Part shown: in pieces, positions 51,259 through 61,765 of the stretch
How positions within the stretch are numbered: position 1 is the stretch's first letter
Layout of the letters: each line of letters opens with the position of its first letter
NCBI GenBank assembly: GCA_964019425.1
Contig: OZ025811.1
Coordinates: 310,001-374,000 of the forward strand
Length of the DNA stretch: 64,000 nt
Origin: Flectonema sp. DT1601
Taxonomy: Eukaryota > Euglenozoa > Diplonemea > Diplonemida > Diplonemidae
Direction: 5' to 3'
Program-made: the position numbers and the translations under genes
Notes under the pieces: model-generated
Databases searched by the model: none
What the model was told of the DNA's origin: nothing
The model's input: the letters and a program-made list of their open reading frames with translations, nothing else

Positions 51259-52521
51259 TCAGCGAAACTGATGAACCTGTTCTTGGGCAGCTCTTCTGGG
51301 AGATCCCTGGACATTAGCCGAGTGGTCAAATGTTTGTGCTACTTCTTGAAATCGGTACTGTGAAGCCCGGAGTTGATCTTTTTGTCTTTCTAATTTTATT
51401 TCTTGTTCCAGAAGATCTCTTTCTTGTTGTTCTAATAAAGTTCTTCTTGTTGATGCTTCGCGTGTTTGAGACTCGTAACCATTCATCTGTTGCACTAATG
51501 ACGTGTACTCCCTCTGACACTCTTCTAATTGACGTAGGAGATCACCCTCACGGGCTTTGTTACGTTCGATAGCATCTTCTGTTGATTTCCGTTGGTGTTG
51601 CAAAGTAGCGTCATCAGCCGTGTCCATTCCTCTGTAGTATATTATTTCTAACGTGTTTGGGTACAGTCCAGTCCATGATACCCATTCTCCCCAGTCGATA
51701 CGAGTGTCACGGTTCGTGTCTCCCTTTGAAAACAACTCTTGTATAGTAGTCGATGAGAAGTCAATACCTCTATTACGAAAACCTCTCTCAAAGTCACCAT
51801 AATCTAAGAAACCTTTACCTGCTGTGTCTAGTTCCTTAAAAACGACCTGAATCTTTTGTTCGATAGGTAGGTTTGCTCTCTCTCTGTTTACTAATGCTGG
51901 ACCTACAGGCTGTGGTAGCCCAGCAGGCTGATGAAGAAGTTGTTGTGGAGTGCCGGCTACAACCGCGGGTGGAAATATTGAAACAGTTTGTTGTGGTGGT
52001 GGTTGCTGAGGAATAATAGTCTGCTGGGTGTGAATAGGCTGAGGCTGTTGTACGATTGGTGATGTTGAAGCGAACAGTGGCTGATGTAAAGATGGTACTT
52101 GACCAGCAACGGGAGACATCGCAACAGGCTGTGCGAATTGTTGTGGAGTAGGAACAACACGAGCAGCTGCTACGCTAGTAGAAGCAGGTGTTCCTGTAGG
52201 TACTCGAGGGGCTGGTAAATCTTTTTGAAGATCAACATGCCAAGGAGACTGTGGCTGAAATACATAAAGCTGATCGTACTCATGAAGTTGTGTTGAACTT
52301 ACTAAATCCATCCATTTCAAGTAAGTATCGTCATATATCTGTATCCTTGATACTTTAACTTCTAATGTTGGATACCCTGCTGGTTTTAACACTGCTGCCT
52401 CCGCATCAAACACTTCTTCAATAGTGTGAGTAAGCTGACTGATAGTCGGAACATTCGGGAATGCTATTTCTAAATTAATCTTACTTCCGTACACATCTCC
52501 GCAAACTAATAGCGTAAACAT
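51259..52521 (-). CDS. BILBO1: BILBO1-like flagellar pocket collar protein
   Basis: A protein of 420 residues with the order known for trypanosome BILBO1. An N-terminal ubiquitin-like domain (about 1-100) is followed by a Pro/Gln-rich linker (105-215), two EF-hands (loops from Asp232 and Asp268, DTNRDTRIDWGE) and a coiled coil (about 305-395). Motifs FPNVPTISQLT, YLKWMDL and YDQLYVFQP agree with BILBO1 as I remember it. Trp70, Tyr86 and Phe88 keep the spacing of its known surface patch (Trp71, Tyr87, Phe89). In trypanosomes BILBO1 forms the calcium-sensitive collar around the flagellum exit. The coiled coil here is much shorter (T. brucei protein about 587 residues). An acceptor-like CTGCTGTCTAG lies upstream. 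Confidence 0.8.
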   Translation of the reverse strand: MFTLLVCGDVYGSKINLEIAFPNVPTISQLTHTIEEVFDAEAAVLKPAGYPTLEVKVSRIQIYDDTYLKWMDLVSSTQLHEYDQLYVFQPQSPWHVDLQKDLPAPRVPTGTPASTSVAAARVVPTPQQFAQPVAMSPVAGQVPSLHQPLFASTSPIVQQPQPIHTQQTIIPQQPPPQQTVSIFPPAVVAGTPQQLLHQPAGLPQPVGPALVNRERANLPIEQKIQVVFKELDTAGKGFLDYGDFERGFRNRGIDFSSTTIQELFSKGDTNRDTRIDWGEWVSWTGLYPNTLEIIYYRGMDTADDATLQHQRKSTEDAIERNKAREGDLLRQLEECQREYTSLVQQMNGYESQTREASTRRTLLEQQERDLLEQEIKLERQKDQLRASQYRFQEVAQTFDHSANVQGSPRRAAQEQVHQFR

Positions 52522-53312
52522 TTCTTATTTATTTATTTATTATTTTTTTTTCGTATAATACTTTACCCTAGACAGCAGAAGTAACTACAGTTAAGAAACA
52601 CGTCTAAAACAACTGATATGATTACTGAAATGCTTCAAAACAGACGTCGTTTTCAATTCTTGTTTAACCTGAATGTAAAAAAAAAAAACTCATTTTCAAA
52701 ACTCGTTTAGGATTGTGGTTCATTTCAATCTTGCCAAACACCCCTTAAAAAAAAAAAAAAAAATAATTCATTTTTATTTTTTCAATGAATTATTTTTCTT
52801 TTTTTTTTTCTTTCCACAATTGTGAAAGAAGACTTCGATCGATGTGAGTTCGGGCTAAGAGGATTACTGAAAACACAAAACTATAAAATATAAAAACGGT
52901 TCACTCTGGGTATCACGACAAACAAACCAGAAGGGGGAAAGGATTAAGGTAAACTACACAATTTTTCATCAGAAAGAGAAATATCCGCAAAACCGTAACC
53001 CAGCAAGCTGTAAAAGCTAAAGGGATCACGCTTCCAACAATTTTCTTTTCAAAAAAAAGGAAAGGAACGGGGGGGGAAAAGGCCGGGAAAATAATTCGAA
53101 AACAACAATCCTTCGACAGAAAGATGATCGTTATGAAAGCATCTTGTTCGCAATGTTTATTTATAAGTGTTCTGTTGGACATTCAATAAGTCCATAAAGT
53201 TGAGTTCATTACAACAATCTGTTAGTAGTTAATGATCGACTAGTAATGTTGATATTGAAGTAGTGTTCGAGAAAAGGGGAGTTGGGAGGGAGACATCACT
53301 ATTAAAATAGTC
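52522..53312. other. Intergenic region with A/T hairpin
   Basis: Positions 52759-52772 and 52784-52797 form a perfect 14-bp inverted repeat (AAAAATAATTCATT) with an 11-nt loop, directly beside an A-run. It lies between the BILBO1-like start and the cathepsin stop. No gene is seen. Confidence 0.5.
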
Positions 53313-54254
53313 CTACTTACAGTTACCACCATCCTCATTGCAAGGGAAGTTGGTTTCAGTGAAGGCTCCAGGAGTGGACCAGGCACACGCGGTGTTTAGA
53401 CAGAGATCGTTACCTCTTTCAATTCTAAAGAATCCCATCTCTCCCCAGAACTCACCCCAACTGTTTCTTACAATCCAGAACTGCTTACCTTCCTCTTCTC
53501 CAAACCCAACAACGGAAACAACGTGGTCAGTTCCTGTAGCTGGGCACTTTCCTGAAGTGATTCCTCCGTGGTATTCGTGAAGTGGGTGAGAAGCAATGTT
53601 ACAGGCAATTGGTCCTCTCGCGTAGATTTCTTTCATCATAGCGTCATCTCCAGTGATTCTTGCGTATTCATTAACGGTGGCGTTTGGGAATCTGTTGATC
53701 TCATTGCACGCTCCTCCCATTGAAGTGAAGGTGCTGCAAGTTCTGCAGACGTTGTCTGGCTTGCAGGTGGTGTCAACAGACTGACAGAATCCTTCGTGAG
53801 ACTCCTTTGAGCAGGCGACGTATGGCTGACAGGTGTCGTAAACAACTCCCTCAGCATTGTTATGAATCCACTCAAAGGTCTTCAGAGCTGACCCACCATG
53901 ACAAGATCCTCCAGTTCCACAATTGAGAATGTGTTGAACTGATAAGTTGATGTCGATACCTTTCGCTTTTCTAGCAATTTTAATTCTGTCACCGAGAGAT
54001 GAAACAGATGCGTGTGCCCAACACGATCCACAGTACTGAGGAATGTGTTGGTTCAGGTTCTTTGTGAGGTAGTTTACTCCATTAACATTCTTCCATGAGA
54101 AGTTGGTTGGAAGGTCTTCAGTCTTAATGTAGTCCTTTGGCTGTGGTGATGTGACACGGTCACCAGCGTATCCAGCGGCAACCTCTTCCTCTTTAGACCA
54201 AATGTGGGTGGCGCTGCAGCAGGCAGCCAATGAGGCAATCATAATAGAACGCAT
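53313..54254 (-). CDS. Cathepsin Z/X-like cysteine protease
   Basis: A protein of 313 residues with a signal peptide (MRSIMIASLAACCSAT) and a very short propeptide, as in cathepsin Z. Catalytic residues are Cys78 in HIPQYCGSCWAH, His244 in GTDHVVSVVGFG and Asn264 in VRNSWGEFWG. The HIP tripeptide before the active Cys is a family signature of cathepsin Z/X, which acts mainly as a carboxypeptidase. Many cysteines (for example NVCRTCSTF) suggest a disulfide-rich lysosomal or secreted enzyme. The leader has TTTTACCTCGCAG 25 nt before the ATG. A signal-peptide-like ORF lies just upstream (54264-54422). Confidence 0.95.
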   Translation of the reverse strand: MRSIMIASLAACCSATHIWSKEEEVAAGYAGDRVTSPQPKDYIKTEDLPTNFSWKNVNGVNYLTKNLNQHIPQYCGSCWAHASVSSLGDRIKIARKAKGIDINLSVQHILNCGTGGSCHGGSALKTFEWIHNNAEGVVYDTCQPYVACSKESHEGFCQSVDTTCKPDNVCRTCSTFTSMGGACNEINRFPNATVNEYARITGDDAMMKEIYARGPIACNIASHPLHEYHGGITSGKCPATGTDHVVSVVGFGEEEGKQFWIVRNSWGEFWGEMGFFRIERGNDLCLNTACAWSTPGAFTETNFPCNEDGGNCK

Positions 54255-54263
54255 GGTTGAAGT

Positions 54264-54422
54264 TTATGAAAAAATATGTCTGCGAGGTAAAATAACTTTT
54301 TTGTTAACCAAAACAATCAAAAACACCAATACCCAGCAGCTATCTCTTCTTCTCTCTACTAAAACACGGGCTGCACTATAACAGGCAGCTATTGAAGCTA
54401 CAAGCAATGCTCGTATTCTCAT
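54264..54422 (-). pseudogene. Decayed second copy of the cathepsin 5' end
   Basis: A 52-codon frame starts MRIRALLVASIAACYSAARV, clearly resembling the signal peptide MRSIMIASLAACCSAT of the protease that begins 10 bp downstream, and then runs into unrelated codons. It looks like a remnant of a tandem duplicate of which only the signal-peptide exon survives. If transcribed it would be an upstream ORF, unless trans-splicing at 54279 removes it. Confidence 0.6.
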
Positions 54423-55965
54423 CAACAACCTGAATTAAGTAAAACACATCATCTACGTCTCCCTTAAAGTGTCAACAGAAAGTACTAAGCTGTCGAGATG
54501 TAGTCTGGTATTCCTGTTTATGAAAAGTGTAATAATGCAGTGCTACATCAACAAGCTAAAGATTTGCCATCTCCAAAAAGAAAAAAAAATCAAAATTTAA
54601 AAAAATCAAGAACGATAAAACCCAATCAGCGCAAATGATAGAGAGAAGGCTAACGTAACCAAAGTCAGAATAGTGGTGTTCTGGGGCTGAAATAGAACCT
54701 GTCAAGTCCACTTACGACATAGCAAAATAAAGCCAAAGATCCTCCACACGTCGCAGCTGGTGGACATTGTAGCTTACCTCAGAAAGAGGTTTCAAAAAAA
54801 AATGAAAAAAAATGGATGGATGGAAAATGAAAAAGGAACATGCAAGCAACCAACTACATATCCGAGGGACTTCTTTTTGATTCCGACTCAGAACGGTCGC
54901 GGCAGCTTGCAATGTGCGGCAACCAAGAACAGCAGTACTAAAAAACAGCTATCAGCCTTTATACGGCTGCCTGGTTGCAACCAGCATTACCTACAAACCG
55001 AAACGGGAGAATATTATTTTTATTATTATTTTTTTATTTCTTATTTTTTTTTAAAGCAAAAAAAAAAACAAAAAAAAATTAAAAAAAACAACTCATTTAT
55101 CGAAAATAGGGCGCACATTGGGAGGGGCAACTGGGGGAAAAAAAAGGTGAAAATCCAATATAAAAAAAAAACGAAATGACAAAAAAAATAAAAAGAAAAA
55201 ATAACTGATACTCGGAAGAAGAACAAATGCATGTGTTCTGATATCGACGATCGTTGAAAAGGAACATTTTTTCGAAGGAGATCAACTAAAACTACAAAAT
55301 AATTCCAACCAGCTAAACATTTTCGATTCTCCACTGAATACCTCAGTCACTTTTATTATGTGGGTTGTTACTTGGTTTCTAGAATCTAACCGTTGGCAAC
55401 TACCAGATACGAATCCTGTACCCGGCTCTTTTTGACGTGTAGTAAAATAGCAACGAACGTTATACTACTAGCTTGTCGGAAAAAGAATGATTTTGCCCTC
55501 GATTTGATTCTTGTTTGCAATAAAAAAAAAAAAAAAAAAAAACATTAAAACAGACAACAGTCGACTCTACAATGCAGCTTTCTAACACAAACGATAATTT
55601 TATTTTTGGAGCGGAAAAAAATCAAAAAAATCGCATTCTTGCATCAGAACATACAAGTAAAGTGAGAAAGGAAAAAATAAAATTGCACAAAAAATGTTCA
55701 TAACACATAAGGGACTTATTCGCCCACAGTTATGTCAAAATAAAATAAAAACTAAATTTCAAAGAACAACAACAATACACACGTGTCAGCCGCCGAAAGG
55801 AAACCTTCTTCGCGGCAGTGTTATAAAAATCATTTTTTTTTTTTTTTTTTTTTTTCATTTGGTACAGCAAAATAGAGTATGAGAGGGTAATAAAGGGCGG
55901 AAGTAAGTTCTTTTTGTTTTAAAAATGACATTCAACCGAAATTGAAGTCCTTTTAGACCTCAATT
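54423..55965. other. Intergenic region, 1.5 kb
   Basis: AT-rich with A-run at 55521 and T-run at 55830. A perfect 14-bp palindrome CTGGTTGCAACCAG lies at 54971-54984 within a locally GC-richer stretch (54850-55000). A stem-loop covers 55931-55974 at the XDH stop. A plus-strand frame at 54760-55179 degenerates into lysine-rich poly(A) translation and is not credible as a gene. Confidence 0.5.
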
Positions 55966-55974
55966 TCAGTTGAA
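55931..55974 (-). promoter_or_regulatory. Stem-loop spanning the XDH-family stop codon
   Basis: A 19-bp stem (55931-55949 with 55956-55974) with a 6-nt loop. Read as minus-strand RNA, 17 Watson-Crick pairs and both remaining positions as G-U pairs close it completely. The TGA stop (55966-55968) lies inside the 5' arm. It may influence termination, 3' processing or stability; this is inference. Confidence 0.6.
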
Positions 55975-58900
55975 TTTCAAGTCGGCTGGAGTAAACTGGG
56001 AAGCGGCCATACGACGCTCTCCAGTGAAAGGGGTTGCTAATGATCCTAAGGCACCCTTTCCGATTGAAGCGGCAGCTGCGGCTGCTGCCTTCTCCATAGC
56101 CTCTACTGCTGCATACGTGCAAGTGATAGGTGGCTCACCACATGCCTTGGCACCTCCAGCTGTAACGCTGTTTGGAATTTCCTTCATTAACGTGACGTTC
56201 ATTTCTGTTGGAATCTCCCATGGAGTAGGGAGAAGGTATTCCCACCATCTCATAAATCCGTTTGGATAATAAGCCACTTCTTCTGTTACAGTGAGTCCCA
56301 GTCCCATAACGAAGGCTCCCTCAACCTGACCAATGTCGATGAGAGGGTTGACAGATCTTCCCAAATCGTAAACAATTTCAGCGTGATCGAAATCAACTTG
56401 TCCAGTAAGAATATCCATAGTGCATTCTAATGCAACACATCCGTAAGTGTTGTACAGATGAGGACTCTTGTTTGTTGGGCCAGTCACTCCCTGATCGTTA
56501 GTCTGGAAGGTAAGTGAAATTCCAAGAGAATAGGCCTTGGCAACAACCTCCTCCCATGTTCCTGATGGAAGCAACTTTCTCACTGGTGCTAATGCCTGGT
56601 TCACGTCATCGCAAGAATTACGAGCAGCCCAACATGTTAGTTCTGATGAAATAGATCCTCCTGTAGCATCACTACATCCAGTCTTACCAATTACAGTTGT
56701 TGTTTGTTCAATGATTTTAATAAGCTCCATTGGAACACCAAGATTGTATGCAATAGTTTGAACGACCTTTGTTGTTAATCCTTGACCAATTTCAGTACCT
56801 CCACTCATTACTGTAATACTACCGTCAGGGTTAACAGTTAGCTTTACGTCAAACATGTTAGCGTTTCCTGCAGCTGAGCCACCGTAACCTACTCCGAACT
56901 TGCTCGGGACAAGAGCTAAACCCTTTTTGACCCACATGTTGTTCTTGTTGAACTCGTCAACCTTTTGCTGTCTGTTGTCATAATCAGATGCTTGCTTGGT
57001 CTTGTCCCAAAGAGTATCAATATCCCAACCAGCTAGAGGCATTGAGTATGGAGTAACGTCACCCTTCTTGTAGAAGTTAACAGTTCTAATATCAACTGGG
57101 TCTTTCTTTAGACTTCTTGCTACTGTTGAGATAACACGCTCAGCGTTGAAAATAGCTGGCAACCAACCAGGTGCACGCATGGCAGTGTTTGCTGGTAAGT
57201 CTAACTTTACTGCAGTGACAAGAACATCCCAGTTAGCGACTGAGTAACAGTTGTCCATGGCTCCTATGAATGCCTGTAGAGAGAATCCAACAGCTGCGTC
57301 AGTGTAACCAGCTCCAACAAGTGGAGTAAACTGACAGGCGTTGATCTTTCCGTCATCATTAAATCCAATCTTTGAAGTCATCTTCCAAGGTGGTCTAATT
57401 CCACATCCAAGCATATTATCAGATTGATCATAAACAATAGAAACAGGTAATTTAGTCTTTGTTGTAGCTACAGCAGCAAGGCATGCTGGAGTAAAACTGT
57501 TAGTTAGCTTTCCTCCAAATCCTCCTCCACATCTGCGGTTTCTGACATCGACATCGGAAGCCTTCTGGTCTAGCGTCGTTGCGATTTGTTGTTGACAAAC
57601 AACCGGCATTTGAGTTGCAGAATGAACAATAATACCACCCTCAGTGTCAGGTACAGCAAAAGCAGATTGAGTCTCCATGTGGAAGTGGTACTGCGCACCG
57701 ACATCCCAAGTGTCAGTTACAACATGAGCAGATGCCGCGAATCCAGTGGCAACATCTCCTTGGGAAAGCTTTGCTGTGCTCAATAAACGAGATTTGTCTT
57801 TTCCGGCAACGTCCAAATCGACAACAGCTGTAGTTTGGTTTGTGTACTTGACTACGAATGCTGCTGCGCAGTCGATAGCCTGCTGATGAGACTCAGCTAA
57901 TACGATTACCATAGCCTGACCGATGTATGTAGTTTTCTCTGATGCAAGTAACACTGCCTTGTTGTTTGGAACATCAGCAGCAGTAACAACACCCCTGTAT
58001 CCAGGCATGGCACTTGATACGGATGGATCAAAAGTAAAATCTCCAATCATTGTTGACCAAACAATAGCACCGTGAACGGTTCCGGTACTTGTTGGGATGT
58101 TCTGTTTGTTTTATTTTTTTTTATTTCCTTAAAACTTTGTACTGAAAGAAAGAAACAATAAAAAGAATTCAATACCTGAACGTATTCCACTTCACCAGTA
58201 CACTGCTTAAGTCCGTCAATCTTTTGGATTGGTTCACTGATTGGAGCCCTGTTGTTTTATTTGTTTTCGCTTTTTTCTTCTCCAATGTGTTAACAACTAT
58301 AATATTTCTTACAAAGTGTGATACATACATAGCTGGATCAGGTGTGTACGCTTGCTTACCTGAAGTAATCTCCTTTTCAATCCATGGTACTGCAGCTGAC
58401 TTGAGAGATGCTGGAAGGTTAGGCTGCAGCCCCAAGAAGAACTTGTAAAAGTACGAAACACAAAGTTGGATTCTGTATTGCGCCTTTTCGGCTGGCTTGA
58501 GAGTGTTCTGAATGATTGGGATCAGAGACTGGAACTTCGCCTCATCGGTGACAGTCATTCCGTCCATCGCTTTCTCGAGCTGTGTCAAACGAGCAGCAGG
58601 GACACCCATTCCGTTAAATACCATTTTAGTCTTACCAGCTGTGATAACATTGTTAACAACATTCACTTTCATAGCTGCGCTTGAGAACGCTTCAGAGTAG
58701 ACGTGTCTGGCACCAGTCTTGTAGGAAGCGAAGACGTCTCCCTCCTCACAGTATGGAATGCTAATTGAGTGCATGTATGAGAACTTCATGTCATCAGCAG
58801 ACATTGCCAACATTTGAGGAACTGATACAACTGAAACAGCTGCTGTCGTGGCGTTAATGAACGTCATCGTCGCACCAGCGGCTTCAAAAAGCATCGGCCA

Positions 58901-60363
58901 CTCCAATGGGAATGCCAAACCATCAGTCTGATGCTCCCACGCTAACATTATGTTACCTGCGATAGTTCCTGTGTTTCTAATGTTGTTACCAGGAGAACGA
59001 GTTCCATGTTCAATAAATCTCTGTAAGAAGTTAATCTTCGGACTGGTTGGATCCAACTTAATAATGTTCTCAAAGAAGAGTAACATGTCAGTTAAAGTTG
59101 TGGTAGCTCCAACAACAACATTTGGGCTACCTGGAGCGTAGGTACACTTTGATAGCTCAGGGATGTTCCCAATGCTGACGTACACATTTGGCTTTCTTCC
59201 GGAGTAAAGACCTTGAGAGGTGTTTCCAGCAACTTTGAAAATGTCATTTGGAATGGTCGGTCTGCGTGAAAGAGTCTGAAGAATATTTTGCAACTCAGCC
59301 TGAGTGGTTGCTGTAAACCATTCAGCACCAGTACTGTCACTAGCAGCAAGACGAGTGGTAGTCTTTGGCATGAAGCTTTGTGGAACAGGAAGCTTTTCAG
59401 TGTTAGAAGCTGGCTTTACTAAAGGCGTTGCGTTAAATACCTGCTGAGCAATAGTCTTGTCGTCAACCACCTTCACATCAGCGTCAACTGCAAACGACTT
59501 GTAAGCATCTAAAATAGGTCTGTAACCAGTACACCTGCAGTAGTTTCCATCAATAGACTTGTCTAATTCAGCTGCTGTGAACTGTGCTGACGGGTTGTCT
59601 GTCAATTTACTGTAAAGGTTCATAACCATACCAGCACTACAGAATCCACATTGTGATCCTGATTTTATTATTTAAATTACATCACATCAACAAGTTATAA
59701 CAACAAACTGTAACACATACCTGAGTGCTTGGCCAATGCATTCTGACACGGGTGGGGCTTAGCAGCGTTACCAATACCGGCAACAGTTGTAATGTCCATA
59801 CCACCACATGCAAGAATAGGACGAAGACAACTGTTAAATGAACGAACAACTGGTTTACCTAAAGTGTTGTCTTGGTATGAAAGGGAGCAGACACAAGAAC
59901 CACATCTTCCAACACCACAAGATCTACGGATTCCAGAGTTTGGAATATTTTCAACAATCCAATCATGAACTGAAAGATCAACAGGAATTGATGACTTCGA
60001 CATATCGATAGTGTGCTGCATTCCGTTAATAGTAAAGCTGACGACACTTCCTTCCTTCAATACAGGTACCGCAGTCTTTGGTGCAACAACTGGTGCAGCT
60101 ACCGGTTTCTGTGAAACAACTGGTGCAGCTACCGGTTTCTGTGAAACAATTGGAGTTTCTGCGATAAGCTTTACATTTCTCGCTTTGACGAATCCAATTT
60201 TCTCACCAGCCTGAATCTTTAAAAACTCACCTTCCCTTCCTAACAGTGTAGCGATTGTTCCATTAGTCAGAACATTCTTTGAATCGATTCCTGACTGCGG
60301 CTGACTGCGGAAAACGACTCCCGGATGTCCATCAGCCTGCTTCAGCAGCACTCTGCGACTCAT
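55966..60363 (-). CDS. Xanthine dehydrogenase/aldehyde oxidase family enzyme, four exons
   Basis: Exons 60363-59721, 59658-58329, 58248-58176 and 58101-55966 join in frame to 1393 residues. Residues about 12-66 form an SH3-like domain not normal for the family, followed by a duplicated VSQKPVAAPV linker. The plant-type 2Fe-2S cluster has Cys149/154/157/179, the exact spacing of bovine XDH; the second has Cys218/221 (CGFC) and Cys255/257 (CRCTG). The FAD domain follows (motifs GNTSQGL, RNTGTIAGN). The molybdopterin domain has RCGGGFGGK, GTEIGQG and a GEPP glutamate. The usual substrate loop 'FRGFGGPQ' reads AMRAPGWLP, so xanthine need not be the substrate. It should hydroxylate purines or aldehydes in cytosol or peroxisome. 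Confidence 0.93.
58102..58175 (-). other. Intron 3 of the XDH-family gene (74 nt)
   Basis: Donor CAG|GTATTG and acceptor AAACAG|AAC. Removal restores the frame (GEVEYVQ then NIPTSTGT) in phase 0; a frame-shift and stop follow without splicing. Confidence 0.85.
58249..58328 (-). other. Intron 2 of the XDH-family gene (80 nt)
   Basis: Donor GCTAT|GTATGT and acceptor CAACAG|GGCTCC. Splicing joins TPDPAM to APISEPIQ and enters the family motif GLKQCTGEVEY. The 73-nt exon between introns 2 and 3 is otherwise in the wrong frame. Confidence 0.85.
59659..59720 (-). other. Intron 1 of the XDH-family gene (62 nt)
   Basis: Donor TCAG|GTATGTG and acceptor AAATCAG|GATC. Splicing joins LAKHSG to SQCGFC, the second iron-sulfur motif, exactly as in other family members. 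Confidence 0.88.
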
Positions 60364-60481
60364 TTTGTTATCAAGCGTTTAATTCCTATCAAGAAATGAA
60401 ATAACTGAAAACAATAACAACAACAACAAAATAAAAATCAATAATTGTGACTATCCAAACAACATGTCAGACGCAGGCATG

Positions 60482-61576
60482 TTACTCAGACTTTTGCTTT
60501 GTTCGTGTAGAACATAAAACTAATATCGAACAGGTAATACTAATTAACAACATAACAGGAAGTGTGATAGCAATTACTAAGATTGTTTTAGTAGTCAGAA
60601 ATGGACATTGCTGGACTGAAACATCATTTGAATCCCACGATAGAAGAGCAGTGTTACCACCATAGTCACCAAGCATACTTCTTATCGTGTATTCCGGAAT
60701 ATTACCTGGATGAGTGTAGTCACAACCTTCATGATCATGACCAGTGAAGACAGCTTTTAAGTTTGGTATTCTTAAAATTTTTGAAGTTGTTTCCTCACTG
60801 AGAGTATTTTGTGTTCTAATACTACCATCGCGGTAGAGGACAGTATCTGGCTCATCTCCGTTACATGAGCCTGCAGGCTTCCATAGTGGGATGTGCATAA
60901 AAAGTATTTTGGGAGAAGCAGAAGATTCAAAACGAGAAATGAAATTCCAACTCTTAGGAGTTGCTAGTTTACCGTCTAAGTCTATTCCATCAAACCCGAT
61001 GAGTTCCATTCCGTGGACTTCTTTCGACCAATGTCTAGGACCAAAGTCACTTTCAAATCGAGTGTTAATATTCGGGTAGTCATCACCACCATAACCCAAA
61101 TCATGATTCCCAGCGAGATAAAACAAATTTCCATTTGCCTTTATGTTTTCTTCAACAGGCATAAATGATTTTCTAAACCGATGGAGTGTCTCATCATAAC
61201 GTGAAAGACTATACGGGTGAGCCATAAGATCACCCAGCATAACAACACCATCAAAAGGTCCATTCCAAAATCCCATAACACTTGTTATAAAAGTGTAATA
61301 GAGATCATTCATTTGATTGTCTAGTGTTCCCTGAGTACTAGTTCTGGGACCTTCCATTTGCGGATCAGCAATTAGTAAATATCTTATTGCTGCATCCTTC
61401 TCCCAAGAACATGACACAACAGGATATGATGGAAGTACGACGAATAAGACAACCCCCAACACCAACACCAGCACAGCACTGATTGCTGACAGGGCTTCAG
61501 CAACACTCGCTATCCACCTTGGGACACCCATGTTTGTATCTTTTGTATCTTTAAGAAAACATAAAAACGATAGCAT
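60482..61576 (-). CDS. Membrane metallophosphoesterase, Cdc1/MPPE1 (PGAP5)-like
   Basis: A protein of 364 residues (Met16 is an alternative start). One transmembrane segment lies near the N-terminus (about 22-52) and one near the C-terminus (about 330-352), with the catalytic domain between. Metallophosphoesterase motifs occur in order: LLIADPQMEG, MLGDLM, AGNHDLGYGG, MHIPLW and GHDHEGC. Membrane-flanked enzymes of this kind (Cdc1, Ted1, MPPE1) remove ethanolamine-phosphate from GPI anchors in the ER or Golgi, a plausible role in a cell with GPI-anchored surface proteins. Only 118 bp separate it from the XDH-family start. Confidence 0.87.
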   Translation of the reverse strand: MLSFLCFLKDTKDTNMGVPRWIASVAEALSAISAVLVLVLGVVLFVVLPSYPVVSCSWEKDAAIRYLLIADPQMEGPRTSTQGTLDNQMNDLYYTFITSVMGFWNGPFDGVVMLGDLMAHPYSLSRYDETLHRFRKSFMPVEENIKANGNLFYLAGNHDLGYGGDDYPNINTRFESDFGPRHWSKEVHGMELIGFDGIDLDGKLATPKSWNFISRFESSASPKILFMHIPLWKPAGSCNGDEPDTVLYRDGSIRTQNTLSEETTSKILRIPNLKAVFTGHDHEGCDYTHPGNIPEYTIRSMLGDYGGNTALLSWDSNDVSVQQCPFLTTKTILVIAITLPVMLLISITCSILVLCSTRTKQKSE

Positions 61577-61765
61577 TTTAATACATTATACCAACACAAG
61601 TTATCTGTTATTACGGTAGTCTGGTTACCAGAAAGTAACCAACAGAGACTGAACAAAAAAGATCGGTCAAAAAAGAAAAAACGAATATAAATTTAGAAAT
61701 AATTTTGCAATCATAGGCGTGTAAAAACAATATAATAAAAATCAATACAAAAGAACTGCTCCCCA

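Noticed and set aside
54760-55179. 139-codon plus-strand gene
   Set aside because: The second half is translated poly(A)/poly(T) and the first half has no motif; it opposes the direction of all other genes.
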